Origin: Oegoconia quadripuncta
Taxonomy: Eukaryota > Arthropoda > Insecta > Lepidoptera > Autostichidae
Assembly (NCBI GenBank): GCA_949316235.1
Contig: OX438744.1
Coordinates: 29,074,778 to 29,138,777, forward strand
Reading direction: 5' to 3'
Length of the DNA stretch: 64,000 nt
Shown here: positions 20,321 to 29,692 of the stretch, in pieces
Layout: every line of letters starts with the position of its first letter
Position numbering within the stretch: the stretch's first letter is position 1
Notes under the pieces: generated by a model
Told to the model about the DNA's origin: nothing
The model's input: the letters and a program-made list of their open reading frames with translations, nothing else
Databases searched by the model: none
Program-made: the position numbers and the translations under genes

Positions 20321-20575
20321 CATACGGGCCTCACACAGCTGTGCTGAATTCGCCCTTAACGTTGTCCTTTTTGTGTACTCGTAATCAGAAAAGGACAGAC
20401 TAGCCTACATTTAGTTTGTAGCGTGTGCCAAACGGATCGACTCCATTCTACGTGCTTATTCACTAGACTTGGAAATTTCAAGGTCATGAGGTTCGGGGAA
20501 CACCGACACGGATAAAACTCAATAAAGTCTACAATCAACACAAGCTCAGAGCAACAATTACAAAATAACATCTTG
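20321..20575 (-). mobile_element. second LINE-tail-like segment, diverged
   Basis: GTGCTTATTCACTAGACTTG, GAAATTTCAAGGTCATGAGG and AACACCGACACGG recall the family E block 'CTATTCACT..CTTGAAGATCCTAAGGTTGCAGGATTC', so this may be an older relative on the same strand. Confidence 0.35.
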
Positions 20576-20619
20576 GCTTATATTAGTTTAAATGGTATAT
20601 ACCAATCACAACTAACATT

Positions 20620-20805
20620 GTATGTGTGTGTATGTATGTATGTTTGTTACCTCTTCATGCCTAAATGGCTGGACGGATTTGGATGAAATTTTGGTAGACA
20701 GATTAGGATCTACATATTAATATATCGGCAAAATATTTTGCTGAACCGATTTTGATGAAATGTTCCACGCGAAGCAAGTCGCAGGCAAAAGCTAGTAAAT
20801 TAGCG
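20620..20805 (-). repeat. family M-type repeat, minus strand
   Basis: GTATGTATGTATGTTTGTTA, CTCTTCATGCCTAAATGGCT, GGACGGATTTGGATGAAATT and GCGAAGCAAGTCGCAGGCAA are typical of this abundant lepidopteran class. A close relative is at 40690. Confidence 0.55.
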
Positions 20806-21084
20806 TCAGTAAACACGTCCGTAATAAACATCAGTCAACGTAACTCCAACACAAAATGTCCCCGTCTCTACCCACTTACGAGAGAATAGCGAACGTGTTT
20901 CACCCCTTTAATATTTAAAGAGGGTACGCAAAGGTGCTTTTACCGAAAAAAAGTCACCAAAATGAACGAGAGTCTCGGATATACAAATTGGCGAACATAT
21001 TTGATCTGATACGAGTATGTTGCGAGTTTCTTTGAATCCTTCGTATTTTCAAGCCTGGATAGAAGAAGTGTGACATTTCAAATT

Positions 21085-21316
21085 GACGACCGATTGGTGT
21101 AGTGGATAGTGACCCTGTCAGCGAAACCAACGGTTACGGGTTCGAATCCCGCGACGGGTAAATGTTTGTGTGATGAATATGAACATTTATTCCTGAGTCA
21201 TGGATGTTTATATAAATATTTATGTGTGTTTATCCGTTATCTAGTATCCATAGTACAAGCTTTGATTAGTTTGGGACTAGATGATTGGTGTAAGTGTGCG
21301 AAATATAAAAAAAAAA
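21085..21316 (+). mobile_element. SINE A, full length
   Basis: GACGACCGATTGGTGTAGTG, CAGCGAAACCAACGGTTACG, GGTTCGAATCCCGCGACGGG, the body, then TTGGGACTAGATGATTGGTG, TAAGTGTGCGAAATATAAAA. The A/B promoter boxes are intact. It shares GCGACGGG with the copy at 24644, which suggests a common sub-lineage. Confidence 0.92.
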
Positions 21317-21394
21317 CCACAAGGTATCAGTTGTGGACCCTGATGGGCACAGCAATAGCTGAGAGGAGGAAATGTTTACATTATACTATTTACG

Positions 21395-21572
21395 GCATTT
21401 AAGGCATGGAACTCCCTTCCGGCGTCTTTCCTGAATCCTTGGGATTTTCAAGAGTATAGGGTGAATAGGCATCTACTGAGATCGCGTGCTTCATCTTCGA
21501 TCACATCGTCACTTTCCATCAGGTGAGATTGTGGGCAAACGCGTATCCAGTTAATCATAAAAAAAATATATT
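21395..21572 (+). mobile_element. CR1/jockey-like LINE 3' end (family E)
   Basis: It encodes a fragment W-N-S-L-P-S-G-V-F-P-E-S then goes out of frame; this is the usual C-terminal motif of these LINEs. The 3'UTR follows: TCACATCGTCACTTTCCATC, AGGTGAGATTGTGGGCAAAC, GCGTATCCAGTTAATCATAA and an A-tail. Confidence 0.78.
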
Positions 21573-21865
21573 ATAAATTGTACTATATTTACTTCTTCAC
21601 ATTTTGTCATATTTATAAAATCGTGAATATTCCTTTTTTTAACTGTTTCTTAATAATTACATTATAGTAATTAAAACTAAAAAGTAGCTGTTTTGATTTA
21701 TTAAAAATGTATTTGTACTTATTATTTTCACTAATTAATGGTATTGGTATCTTGTTATGTATTTTTATCGACATAATTGTCACATTTTACTGGCGATAAA
21801 CATTGGCATATCTGTCTCTTACCCTCTTATAAATAAATAAATAAAAAAAATAAAAAAAAATACAT

Positions 21866-22000
21866 ATATTATAAATGAAAACATCTATAACTGGGGTACA
21901 CATGTCCGTATTCATCACACAAACATATGGCCCTAGCGGGAACCCGCAACCTTTTGGTATAGTGGTCAGAGTTGCTAACCACTACACCAAACAGGTCGTC
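21866..22000 (-). mobile_element. SINE B, 5' half, minus strand
   Basis: Read on minus: GACGACCTGTTTGGTGTAGT, TAGCAACTCTGACCACTATA, CAAAAGGTTGCGGGTTCCCG, CTAGGGCCATATGTTTGTGT, then the body up to ATATGTATTT and an A/T-rich end. The B box has a 3-bp deletion (GGTT-CCCGC), so it is probably transcriptionally dead. The 3' half is missing. Confidence 0.82.
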
Positions 22001-22117
22001 GAGTATTATAATAATCGCGAGTTTCTTTTTATATCGCGTAGGAAATGAGTTGTAGGTATGTTTCTACGACATTGTAAAGCCCAAACATCAGAAGGGCAAT
22101 TCTCGTAATATCTCGTA

Positions 22118-22508
22118 TTACAATTAGAGTCAAAATTCAGTTAGGATCCAGTCTCGATCTCCTAAATGTCAAATACGACATTAAATATAAAGATTCGTAA
22201 TGTAATTATATCGAAATGTGATCGAAAGTTGAACAAAGCTCTCACTATTAATTGTTCAGTATTGCCCAGCTGAAGTGATATTAGTAGTTTTTTGACAAAT
22301 GTGAAAGAGAATAAATAGAAAGAAGCAAGCGCATATTTGACGAACTGTCAATTTTTTTAATCTCGAACTTGATGTTAAAAGCTTTGTTCAACTTTCGATC
22401 ACATTTCGATATAATCACATTACAAACCTTTATATTGTAGTACGAGAATGACGTATTTGACATTTGGAGACCGAGACTAGATCCGAACTGAATTTGGACT
22501 GTAATTTA
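22118..22508. mobile_element. long-TIR foldback element (MITE), ~390 bp
   Basis: The arms are about 120 bp and run from GATCCAGTCTCGATCTCCTA, AATGTCAAATACG to ATCGAAATGTGATCGAAAGT, TGAACAAAGCT. The right arm mirrors them: AGCTTTGTTCAACTTTCGAT, CACATTTCGATATAATCACA, ATTTGACATTTGGAGACCGA. Roughly 140 bp of unrelated sequence separates them. The arms have few mismatches plus one short indel, so the element is fairly young. Exact tips and target duplication are not resolved. Confidence 0.75.
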
Positions 22509-22754
22509 ATAAAAGATATTACTAGAATTGCGCTTCTGAACCAATTTGCAAACGGTTTATTTTCGACAGCTGTTAGGCCAGATGGACAAGACTTGGCTGG
22601 ATTGTCCAAATATTTCAAACGATGTCCAGAGTCCCGCTTTTAAGGGTCCTCCACAACACAACACACAACAAACCATATCAGTCCTCATATTATCAATAAC
22701 CGTACATACCTCCCCACTTTTGGGGCACAGCCTCCTCCACTGGGAGAGTATATA

Positions 22755-22965
22755 AGATTTGTGTCAGACTAGTGGCCAGTGATTTAAAGCCGACCCCTGT
22801 ACGTCACCTACTTGGCTTAATGACTGCCTTAAATTGAAAACAATCGGGACCAACAATTTAACGTATCCTCCGAAGCACGGTATCACTCGTATTAAAGCTA
22901 GTGGTCACCTATCCAAGGACTGACCGCGCCGCATAGCGAATGCGACTGCGCCACGAGTGTAGTCC
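22755..22965 (+). repeat. repeat family J copy
   Basis: CAGACTAGTGGCC, CTTGGCTTAATGACTGCCTT, GAAAACAATC, TCCGAAGCACGG, CACTCGTATTAAAGCTAGTG and GTCACCTATCCAAGGACTGA are shared in order with 43425-43680, and the 3' half with 35405 and 45115. At 43303 the same tip occurs in inverted orientation, so J is probably a TIR DNA element. Confidence 0.6.
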
Positions 22966-23013
22966 TCATATCGTGCTACGTAAGTATATATTTTTAAGTC
23001 AAATGGTTACATT

Positions 23014-23158
23014 GGTGTCGATTTGGATGTACACCAAATAAACTAAACTAAAACCAGTTTTGGAGTAGTGACGTCGCATCGTACTGTTCCAGGGAGAAAG
23101 AGACAGTACTACTTTAATACAGGTTTTAGTTTAGTTGGTGTACATCCGAATCGACACC
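23014..23158. mobile_element. 145-bp foldback MITE, copy 1
   Basis: The left end GGTGTCGATTTGGATGTACA, CCAAATAAACTAAACTAAAA, CCAGTTTT is mirrored by the right end AACAGG-like TTTTAGTTTAGTTGGTGTAC, ATCCGAATCGACACC. The loop holds GTACTGTTCCAG and GAGACAGTAC, an inner hairpin. A second copy at 60942 keeps the same loop, showing this is a real family. Confidence 0.8.
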
Positions 23159-23281
23159 GCTGTTATCTTCGAGTCACGGAATTTTATGTACTTAGAATTA
23201 AGTCCGAGAGAACTGAGTCGTACCGTTGTGAATCTACACAACACCTCTGACTAAGATCTACCAATATTTTTTTAATTTAAA

Positions 23282-23298
23282 GGGGGGGGGGGGGGGGG
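23282..23298. repeat. pure G run (about 17)
   Basis: An uninterrupted poly-G tract preceded by AA and followed by TTAAAATT. The length may be affected by sequencing slippage. Confidence 0.85.
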
Positions 23299-23411
23299 TT
23301 AAAATTCCCTCATCATTTGGTATGATGTAGTAGTAGGTAGGATGTGAGGAAGGAGTAGGATAGAGTAGGCAATTATAGAAAAGTTACTGAACGTTTTTTT
23401 TTATATTACAG

Positions 23412-23451
23412 GTATTCTAAGCATATTCTCCGACGCTAGAAGTTCACAGTG
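23412..23451 (+). other. candidate 40-nt micro-exon
   Basis: TTTTTTTTATATTACAG precedes it and GTG|GTAAGT follows, giving good acceptor and donor signals. Of three frames only one is open (I-L-S-I-F-S-D-A-R-S-S-Q). A diverged relative with similar signals lies at 48745 (shared TTCTA, CTCCGACGC, TTCAC.GTGGTAA), but it is 44 nt long, so a coding frame is not preserved. The similarity continues downstream into the intron-like part (TATGTTTTATTACTAAAT, GCAAGCTACCGATTTGTTAG). This favours an old duplication of a non-coding segment. Confidence 0.3.
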
Positions 23452-23774
23452 GTAAGTTTAATCTAATAGTCTATGTTTTATTACTAAATACCTGTACTAT
23501 ATCTAAAGCAAGCTACCGATTTGTTAGAAAACATTTTTATTCTATCACTGACAGGTACTCTATGTACGAAAAATCACCATTTAAGATTAAAGGGAGTTAA
23601 AAGTGTATCCTTACTGGACTATATATACTATATACTTTGCGGATCACCTAATAATATGTAGCCTAACATAAAAATTTACAAACGCTTCATAAGCCTGTTT
23701 TAGTTAAAGTATGTTTTGTCACTTTCTTTCATTACAACATTTCCTTATGAACGACAGAGACAAAACACACTATA

Positions 23775-24067
23775 ACCGCCTCCGTGGCTCAATGTAAACA
23801 ACATTGGGTTTACGATTCGGAGGCGGTTTGGTTGGTGGTAGGGCATTTTAAATGTCCGCCTGGCTAACTACCACCATCTTATCTAAATCTGCCGCCAAGC
23901 AGCAATGTTAATAGCGTTGTTGTGTTCCGGTTGTCAGAGATAAGATAGCCAGTCCCCCAAATGTGTTGGGGTTTCCGGGTCTGTACGCTTCCATCTTCGA
24001 CCTCATCTTCACTTAACATCAGGTGTGATTGAGGTCAAGTACCAATCCGTTGTGCATAAAAAAAAAC
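23775..24067 (+). mobile_element. SINE C, B box deleted
   Basis: ACCGCCTCCGTGGCTCAATG and TTTACGATTCGGAGG join directly to CGGTTTGGTTGGTGGTAGGG; the B box and GGGGTACATG are gone. The body and the A-tail (CGTTGTGCATAAAAAAAA) are intact. Without the B box, RNA polymerase III transcription is unlikely. Confidence 0.9.
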
Positions 24068-24429
24068 TAAAACAGGCTTATAAAGGGTTTGTTTATGAAT
24101 AAGACGGTAAAAGTTTTCCGGAAATTTTCAAAAATATTTAGTTTAACAGTGAAATATAGGGGTCGATTTTTCGTGTTGTATAACATCACGTCATTCTCTC
24201 TGGGGTGCCAATTTGCCTTACACCCTAAATAGACTAAGGGCTTCACACCAATTTGCGAGTATAATTTTTTTCCTACCTTTGATAAATCAGCGTTCACCGT
24301 ATCGCCACCATCGCGCCGTGATAAGGATGTGCTAGGGATATTGTAACGGATATACTTCTTCGGATATTTGAAACGACGAAAGTGACAGGAATCGCAACTA
24401 TTAGATCAATTATCTTAGAATTGGTTTTA

Positions 24430-24632
24430 ACAATCTGTTTGGTGTAATAGTTAGAGGACCTGACAGGTATAAGTAGAGGTTGCGGGTTTGAATCTGGCTA
24501 GGGGCATATCTTGATAAAAAAACACGTATTAGTATATATTATCAACCATCTATAATACTAGTCTAATTGCTTAATGTGGAAATAGATAGCGCTGTGTTTA
24601 TGGCCATGAACATTTATTTAATTACTAATTAC
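24430..24632 (+). mobile_element. SINE B, shortened and diverged
   Basis: ATCTGTTTGGTGTAATAGTT (A box region), GTTGCGGGTTTGAATCTGGC (worn B box) and TAGGGGCATAT are followed by a gap of about 50 bp. The 3' part follows: ATCAACCATCTATAATACTA, TGTGGAAATAGATAGCGCTG. Confidence 0.78.
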
Positions 24633-24643
24633 TTAAAACATAC

Positions 24644-24897
24644 GACGACCGATTGGTGTAGTGGATAGTGACCCTATCAGCGAAACCAACGGTTGCAGGT
24701 TCGAATCCCGCGACGGGTAAATGTTTGTGTGATGAATATGAACATTTATTCCTGAGTCATGGATGTTTATATAAATATTTATGTATGTTTATCCGTTATC
24801 TAGTATCCATAGTACAAGCTATGCTTAGTTTGGGACTAGATGATTGGTGTAAGTGTCCGAAATATTTATTATTATTTATTATTTATATATATTTCTT
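24644..24897 (+). mobile_element. SINE A, full length
   Basis: GACGACCGATTGGTGTAGTG through GTAAGTGTCCGAAATATTTA and a (TTA)n tail. The B box reads GCAGGTTCGAATCCCGCGAC. It lies head-to-tail with a SINE B before it and a SINE C after it. Confidence 0.92.
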
Positions 24898-25088
24898 ATC
24901 TAAATCTAAATCTGCCGCCAAGCAGCAATGTTAATAGCATTGTTGTGTTCCGGTTGTCAGAGATAAGATAGCCAGTCCCCCGAAAGTGTTGGGGTTTCCG
25001 GGTCAGTACGCTGCCACCTTCGATCTCATCATCACTAACATCAGGTGTGATTGAGGTCAAGAACGAACCCGTGATGTATAAAAAAAAA
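24898..25088 (+). mobile_element. SINE C, 5'-truncated
   Basis: It starts inside the body at ATCTAAATCTGCCGCCAAGC and runs to the end, GAACGAACCCGTGATGTATA plus A-tail. It begins exactly where the SINE A tail ends, so it either inserted into that tail or was 5'-truncated there. Confidence 0.88.
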
Positions 25089-25472
25089 GGTACCGTACAC
25101 CAACCGATGTGTATCATACCTTCGGATTATAATCGTTACGGTTGATTACCTTTCGGATATTAGCGATTCGGATTTTAGCTAGCAATCTTTACAGTAACAT
25201 CCCTCAATGGGTGCCCCACCCGGCCACACCTTGGCTCACCCCACCTATTTTCTTGGACATTTACTTAGAGGTGTGGCCCCATATAACTCTATTACATCCA
25301 TCGTCGTAATCTAGGTCATTGTTTCTCAACCTTTACTACCTACCACCCCTTAGTGGTAGTCGTTTTCTTGATAATAAAATGCCAACAAGGCTGATGGCAT
25401 AAAAGAAATATAAAGATGAAGCTTTTACCCGCGGCTCCGCTTGCGTGAATTTTTTTTTATTTTCAATACTAT

Positions 25473-25690
25473 AATCAAGAGTTGCGTCACCAGTTAATGG
25501 GAATTACACGAATTAAAATTCACCCTGTATATCGTCTACGTAACTATAAGTTAGTTACGTAGACGATATATTATTTTAAATTCACCCTGTATATCGTCTA
25601 CGTAACTATAAGTTAGTTACGTAGACGATATACAGGGTGAATTTTAATTCGTGTAATTCCCATTAACTGGTGACGCAACTCTTGATTACG
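25473..25690. repeat. compound palindrome built from CAGGGTG-tipped element ends
   Basis: Arm one runs AATCAAGAGTTGCGTCACCA, GTTAATGGGAATTACACGAA, TTAAAATTCACCCTG into TATATCGTCTACGTAACTA. Arm two is its mirror at 25591-25690. Between them a 19-bp-arm hairpin (TATATCGTCTACGTAACTA / TAGTTACGTAGACGATATA) occurs twice. CACCCTG and CAGGGTG face each other, so two MITE tips meet head to head around a duplicated short palindrome. Confidence 0.85.
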
Positions 25691-25975
25691 AACAACTTTC
25701 CCCAGGAAACTATAGTCGAATTCGATCAAAAAAATTATCGATTACCCATACAAAGTACACCATTTAGAAACCATCTTTAGTATGACTTTTCGGCTGGTGG
25801 CTCCACTTCTGATTACGGACAACTTTCCACTAGGAACCATAGCCGAGTTTAGCCGAAAATTGTTGGACTTCCATACTAAAGGTGGATCATGGTTTATTTT
25901 GTATGGAAATCGAGAATCGAAAGTTGTTTTCAATCAGCAGTGGAGTCAGCGTATTTATCCGCAAATATAAATTCT
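25691..25975 (+). mobile_element. interior of CAGGGTG-family MITE, rearranged
   Basis: AACAACTTTCCCC, AAACTATAGTCGAATTCGAT, ATCGATTACCCATACAAAGT, GGAACCATAGCCGAGTTTAG and CTTCCATACTAAAGGTGGAT match the body of 40916-41161. The pieces are repeated and partly inverted relative to that simple copy, as if two copies had recombined. Confidence 0.65.
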
Positions 25976-26221
25976 AGGAGGGAATTGAAATTAACGAATA
26001 TATCGTATTCGTACATATTCCTTCATTAATGCAACGAGACCTCTCTTTGTGCCTTTCAACAATGTATGGTACCGGGAACAGGAACTCTCCTACAGGCTTT
26101 GATACTTCAGTGAGATTTAGTTGAAAGACCTGTAGTACTTTTAACTTGATAACTGGAAGTGTCAACAAATAAAGACAGACAACAAAGTGATGCTAATTGG
26201 AACCCTAAAAACAAAAGTATT

Positions 26222-26335
26222 GATGACGGTGTAGTTGTTAGAAACTTTGCCTGCTGTACCAAGAGGTCGCGGGTTCGAATCGAATGTTTGTATGATGAAT
26301 ACTGACATGTGTACCCGAATTTTGTATGAAAAAAA
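26222..26335 (+). mobile_element. SINE B, 5' third with defective B box
   Basis: GACGGTGTAGTTGTTAGAAA, CTGTACCAAGAGGTCGCGGG and TTCGAATCG join directly to AATGTTTGTATGATGAATAC, TGACATGTGTACCCG, with the CCGCTAGGGG part lost. It ends in an A run. Confidence 0.75.
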
Positions 26336-26500
26336 AAAAAGAAATCTGTAAGGAAAAAGGTCAAACAAACCTGAATTTAGATTTAAACGTGTGTGAACCA
26401 AATCGTCGCCAGTAGCGTAATTTGCCTATTAGACCATCAGCTCCAAAATGATCGCCAGTTGACATACTTGTCCCATTTAGTCTCTAAGCCGTGTTAAAAC

Positions 26501-26944
26501 TAGGGATGTAAATTAGTAAAATTACCCCGGTAAAATATAGTAAAAAACGACATCTTACGTAAAATATGGTATTTTACAGTAAAATGTAGTAAGATTCGGT
26601 AAAAAACGTAATAAACAACTGCAAAATAAAAAAAAGCGCGTTCCCGCATGAAAATGGTTCCGGGTCCATGCAACAGATGGCGCTAAGATTTCGTGCCATA
26701 ATTTTCACAAGTAAGGTAGTTTTCGAATAAACATTATGATTACTCATGTGCGTGTAGTCTGCCGGACAAAACCAGTTCAACTGCAACGTCGCATAATGAT
26801 TTTGCAATTAGTACGCGCGAAAGCAAATGAAAATTTAAAACGTCCAAGTCGCCGGTAATTTTTCCCTAATTTAAATAAAATGACCGTAAAATATACGTAT
26901 TTTACCAACATTTTTCAGTAATATTACGTAGTTTTGCATCACTA
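26501..26944. mobile_element. hAT-type MITE, 444 bp
   Basis: The left tip TAGGGATGTAAATTAG is inverted at the right as CATCACTA (tip TAGTGATGCAAAAC read inward). The flanks GTTAAAAC and GCTAAAAC form an 8-bp target duplication with one mismatch. Both ends are rich in GTAAAAT/ATTTTAC subterminal motifs. No transposase frame is present. TIRs of the TAGNGATGCAA type with 8-bp duplications are the hallmark of hAT elements. Confidence 0.75.
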
Positions 26945-26952
26945 GCTAAAAC

Positions 26953-27360
26953 ATCTACTATCTCGTACATGCTTTAACGCTAATACTATTACGTAATTAT
27001 TATTTTGTATATTTACACTACACTATACATACACTAACCCGACTATAATTATTTATTATTATTCTACTCATTATTGTACCTCACGTGCCTTTGTGGGCTA
27101 GTAACAAGATAATAATCAGGAATTTCCGGTTCAAACTGGATAGTTATTATGACATCGAAATATAGATGTTTAGAATGTGTTATATACAAAAAAACGGTCT
27201 AGTGCATGTCGGGCCTCGCAGACATAAAAGGGGGCTTTTTGTTGTGTGATAAATAATTTTCCACGGCAAGTACCTACATTTTATTTATTTTTCGACTATT
27301 TACTCATTTACTTGTCTGTCTATATATCACAGATAGTTTTCCTTTTAACTTCGTTATTCG
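26953..27360. other. unassigned DNA
   Basis: No shared repeat and no meaningful frame. Confidence 0.3.
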
Positions 27361-27365
27361 AGTAT

Positions 27366-27960
27366 ACAGGGTGAAATTTAATTGGTGTAATTCCTGTTTA
27401 CTGGTGACGCCACTGCTGATTACGAACAACTTTCCCTGAGAAACCATAGTAGAATTCGAACAATTTTCGACTGAATTCGGCTATTGCTCGTAGTGGAATG
27501 TTGGTCGTAATCAGGAGTAGAGTCACCAGCTATAAATTGTTGGGTTTCCATACTAATGGTGGTTTTGAGAATAAAAATAAAACAAAATATCTTTACACAT
27601 ACACATAGCGCCATCTAGGTCCACAGTAAGCATCTAGGCTTGTGTTATGGATACCAGGTGGCTAATAAACTACACAAATACTTTTTTTTTTGGAAATAAA
27701 TACATATATAAATGAAAAACATCCATAACTCGGGAACACATGTCTGTATTCATCATACAAACATATGCCCCTAGCGGGATTCGAACCCGCGACCTCTTGG
27801 TAAAGCAGTCAGTTTCTAACCACTACACCAAACAGGTCGTCAAGAATGGTTTACTTTGTATGGATAATCGAAAATTTTTTGATCGAAGACTATGATTCCT
27901 TGGTGAAAGTAGTTCGTAATCAAGAGTGGCGTCACCAGTTAATGAGAATTACACGAAGTC
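27366..27960. mobile_element. CAGGGTG-family MITE split by SINE B
   Basis: It begins TA|CAGGGTGAAATTTAATTGG, GTAATTCC..TTTACTGGTG, then ACGAACAACTTTCC and CTTTCCATAC-like interior. After the SINE it continues AATGGTTTACTTTGTATGGA, TAATCGAAAATTTTTTGATC and GGCGTCACCAGTTAATGAGA, ATTACACGAA. The final CACCCTG tip is missing. The first part also carries an internal duplication (CGTAATCAGGAGTAGAGTCA). Confidence 0.75.
27593..27842 (-). mobile_element. SINE B, full length, nested
   Basis: Read on minus: GACGACCTGTTTGGTGTAGT, GGTTAGAAACTGACTGC, GGTCGCGGGTTCGAATCCCG, CTAGGGGCATATGTTTGTAT, TATTAGCCACCTGGTATCCA, ACCTAGATGGCGC. It interrupts the surrounding MITE, so it is younger than that MITE. Confidence 0.92.
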
Positions 27961-27961
27961 T

Positions 27962-29270
27962 ATAAGGAATGTATAAAGGTTCCGTATTGACAGAATCCTT
28001 AAAATGAGGGGTGTTTGTTGGCATTTCAGTGGTGGTAAAGAAAAGGCTCATTTTAGGCTATGTTTTTAAGTTGCCTAGGAAATTCCGTTACGACTCGTAC
28101 CCTAATTACGGGGTCTGTTGAACCAGACGTTTGCACTCCCCCAGGACATCCCCCTTCAACAAACGTTGTAGACCTTATTAACCCGTAAACCCTCAAATAA
28201 GTTACAAAAACAACCGATAAAACAACCAACGACCTCAAAACAAACAGATGATCGGTCAAATGAGGGACATTGCAATAAAGGTGTGTACATACCCGCGCCC
28301 TTTCTCTAATGAGGCCGGTTTATGGGGCGAGTTACCATTTAGATTTTATTATATGCGCGCGCAACCCCTTTAGCGAGCTTTAAAAGAAATGACATTCTTT
28401 GGAAACGCTCAGTATTGCATGTGTCTTCGTAGGGTGCAGAGCTCCCATTTTGCCGAACAGAAATATAACGTATCGTGATTAAATTTGTATTTTCTGTGAA
28501 GCTGTTATCTGCTTTAGCTGTCGTTTAACGTCATGCGCGATCACATGTCAAGTTTGGGGAAATACAGCTTATTGTATTTCGCACGATTCGCCGATACTAA
28601 TAGTTTGTTGCGGAAGTTTCGGATAGATCGGATATTAACATTTCGGGGTTTATTCGCGAGTGATTTCGGTGGCGAATTATGATAGGGTTGGCGAGATTTG
28701 ATCCAGGTATTTAATTGTATAATATACGTAATTTTGAATTACATATAAGTAGCAGTGGGGTCACTTAGTTTAGTAGATTATATCGTAGTGACGCAAGTTG
28801 ACGAAAATTACAAATTATACATCAAGTCGCTTTCCAAGGTGACGGTAATTTTGTCAATTCGACTGTCATATATTATATGGTTATTTTAGCACTATTCGGC
28901 GTTAATAAATTTTATGTCACATTAATAATTAATTCCTCTTTTTCTAAAGTAATATGCTATAATGAAATGAAATCACTTTATATGCATTGATTTTTGGGTG
29001 GTGTGGGTGGTAAATATATTACAATATTCCGGCAAAAACCTGCCTATATGAGGCGTACAAATATTGAAGGGTTAAATTATAAATTTTATAATTGAGCTTT
29101 TGACTCGGCAACCCTAAATTAATCATATAATCTTTTAATGCATTATTTTAGTATGCGTATTATTGAATTATGTAAACAAGTACTCATCAAAATCATCGTT
29201 AATTTAGTTTTATTTTTGTCTAAATTTTCTTTTGACTGAAGTGAACAATCGTCGATTGAATGTAATCGTC
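27962..29270. other. largest repeat-poor stretch in the window
   Basis: Nothing here matches the window's repeats. GC-richer parts lie at about 28080-28330 (CCCCCAGGACATCCCCCTTC) and 28600-28700. This could be single-copy intergenic or regulatory DNA. TGCGCGCGCAACC at 28353 is a small GC palindrome. The 68-aa minus-strand frame at 28053-28259 has no known domain. Confidence 0.35.
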
Positions 29271-29271
29271 A

Positions 29272-29326
29272 ACTTCTTCTTCGCGAGTCGATGACAAAAA
29301 CATCAAATTCTGGAGGACCAGAATGC
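29272..29326. repeat. short repeat N, second copy
   Basis: It matches 8505-8556 over about 50 bp, with AGCGAGTCGATGGCAAAAAC versus CGCGAGTCGATGACAAAAAC. Confidence 0.5.
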
Positions 29327-29451
29327 GACCACGCATAACATCTTCTATGCTGCCCTCTGCCCTGCGTATTCCGACGCCTTGTACGCGACAGGAGCTCTAC
29401 CTGCCTCTATATGCCACAGATATTGCCGTTCGCCGTATATTGGTTGATATT

Positions 29452-29692
29452 GTTTTGGTTGGTGGTAGGGCATTTTAAATGTCCGCCTGGCTAGCTACCA
29501 CCATCTTATCTAAACCTGCCGCCAAGCTGCAATGTTAATAGCATTATTCTGTTCCTGTTGTCAGAGATACGATAGCCAGTCCCCCAAATGTGTTGAGGTT
29601 TCCGGGTCAGTATGCTTCCACCTTCGACCTCATCTTAACATCAGGTGTGATTGAGGTCAAGTACGAAACCGTCGTGCATAAAAATAAATATT
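29452..29692 (+). mobile_element. SINE C, 5'-truncated
   Basis: It starts at GTTTTGGTTGGTGGTAGGGC, missing the tRNA head, and runs through GCCTGGCTAGCTACCACCAT and TGTGTTGAGGTTTCCGGGTC to CGAAACCGTCGTGCATAAAA. Confidence 0.88.

Larger units (their letters stand above)
24325..25206. mobile_element. possible hAT-like element loaded with three SINEs (tentative)
   Basis: The left end TAGGGATATTGTAACGGATA and the right end ACAGTAACATCCCT are inverted in part, and CGGATA/TCGGAT motifs recur just inside both ends, as in hAT subterminal repeats. SINE B, A and C copies fill the middle. No clear 8-bp target duplication was found, so this is a guess. Confidence 0.3.
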
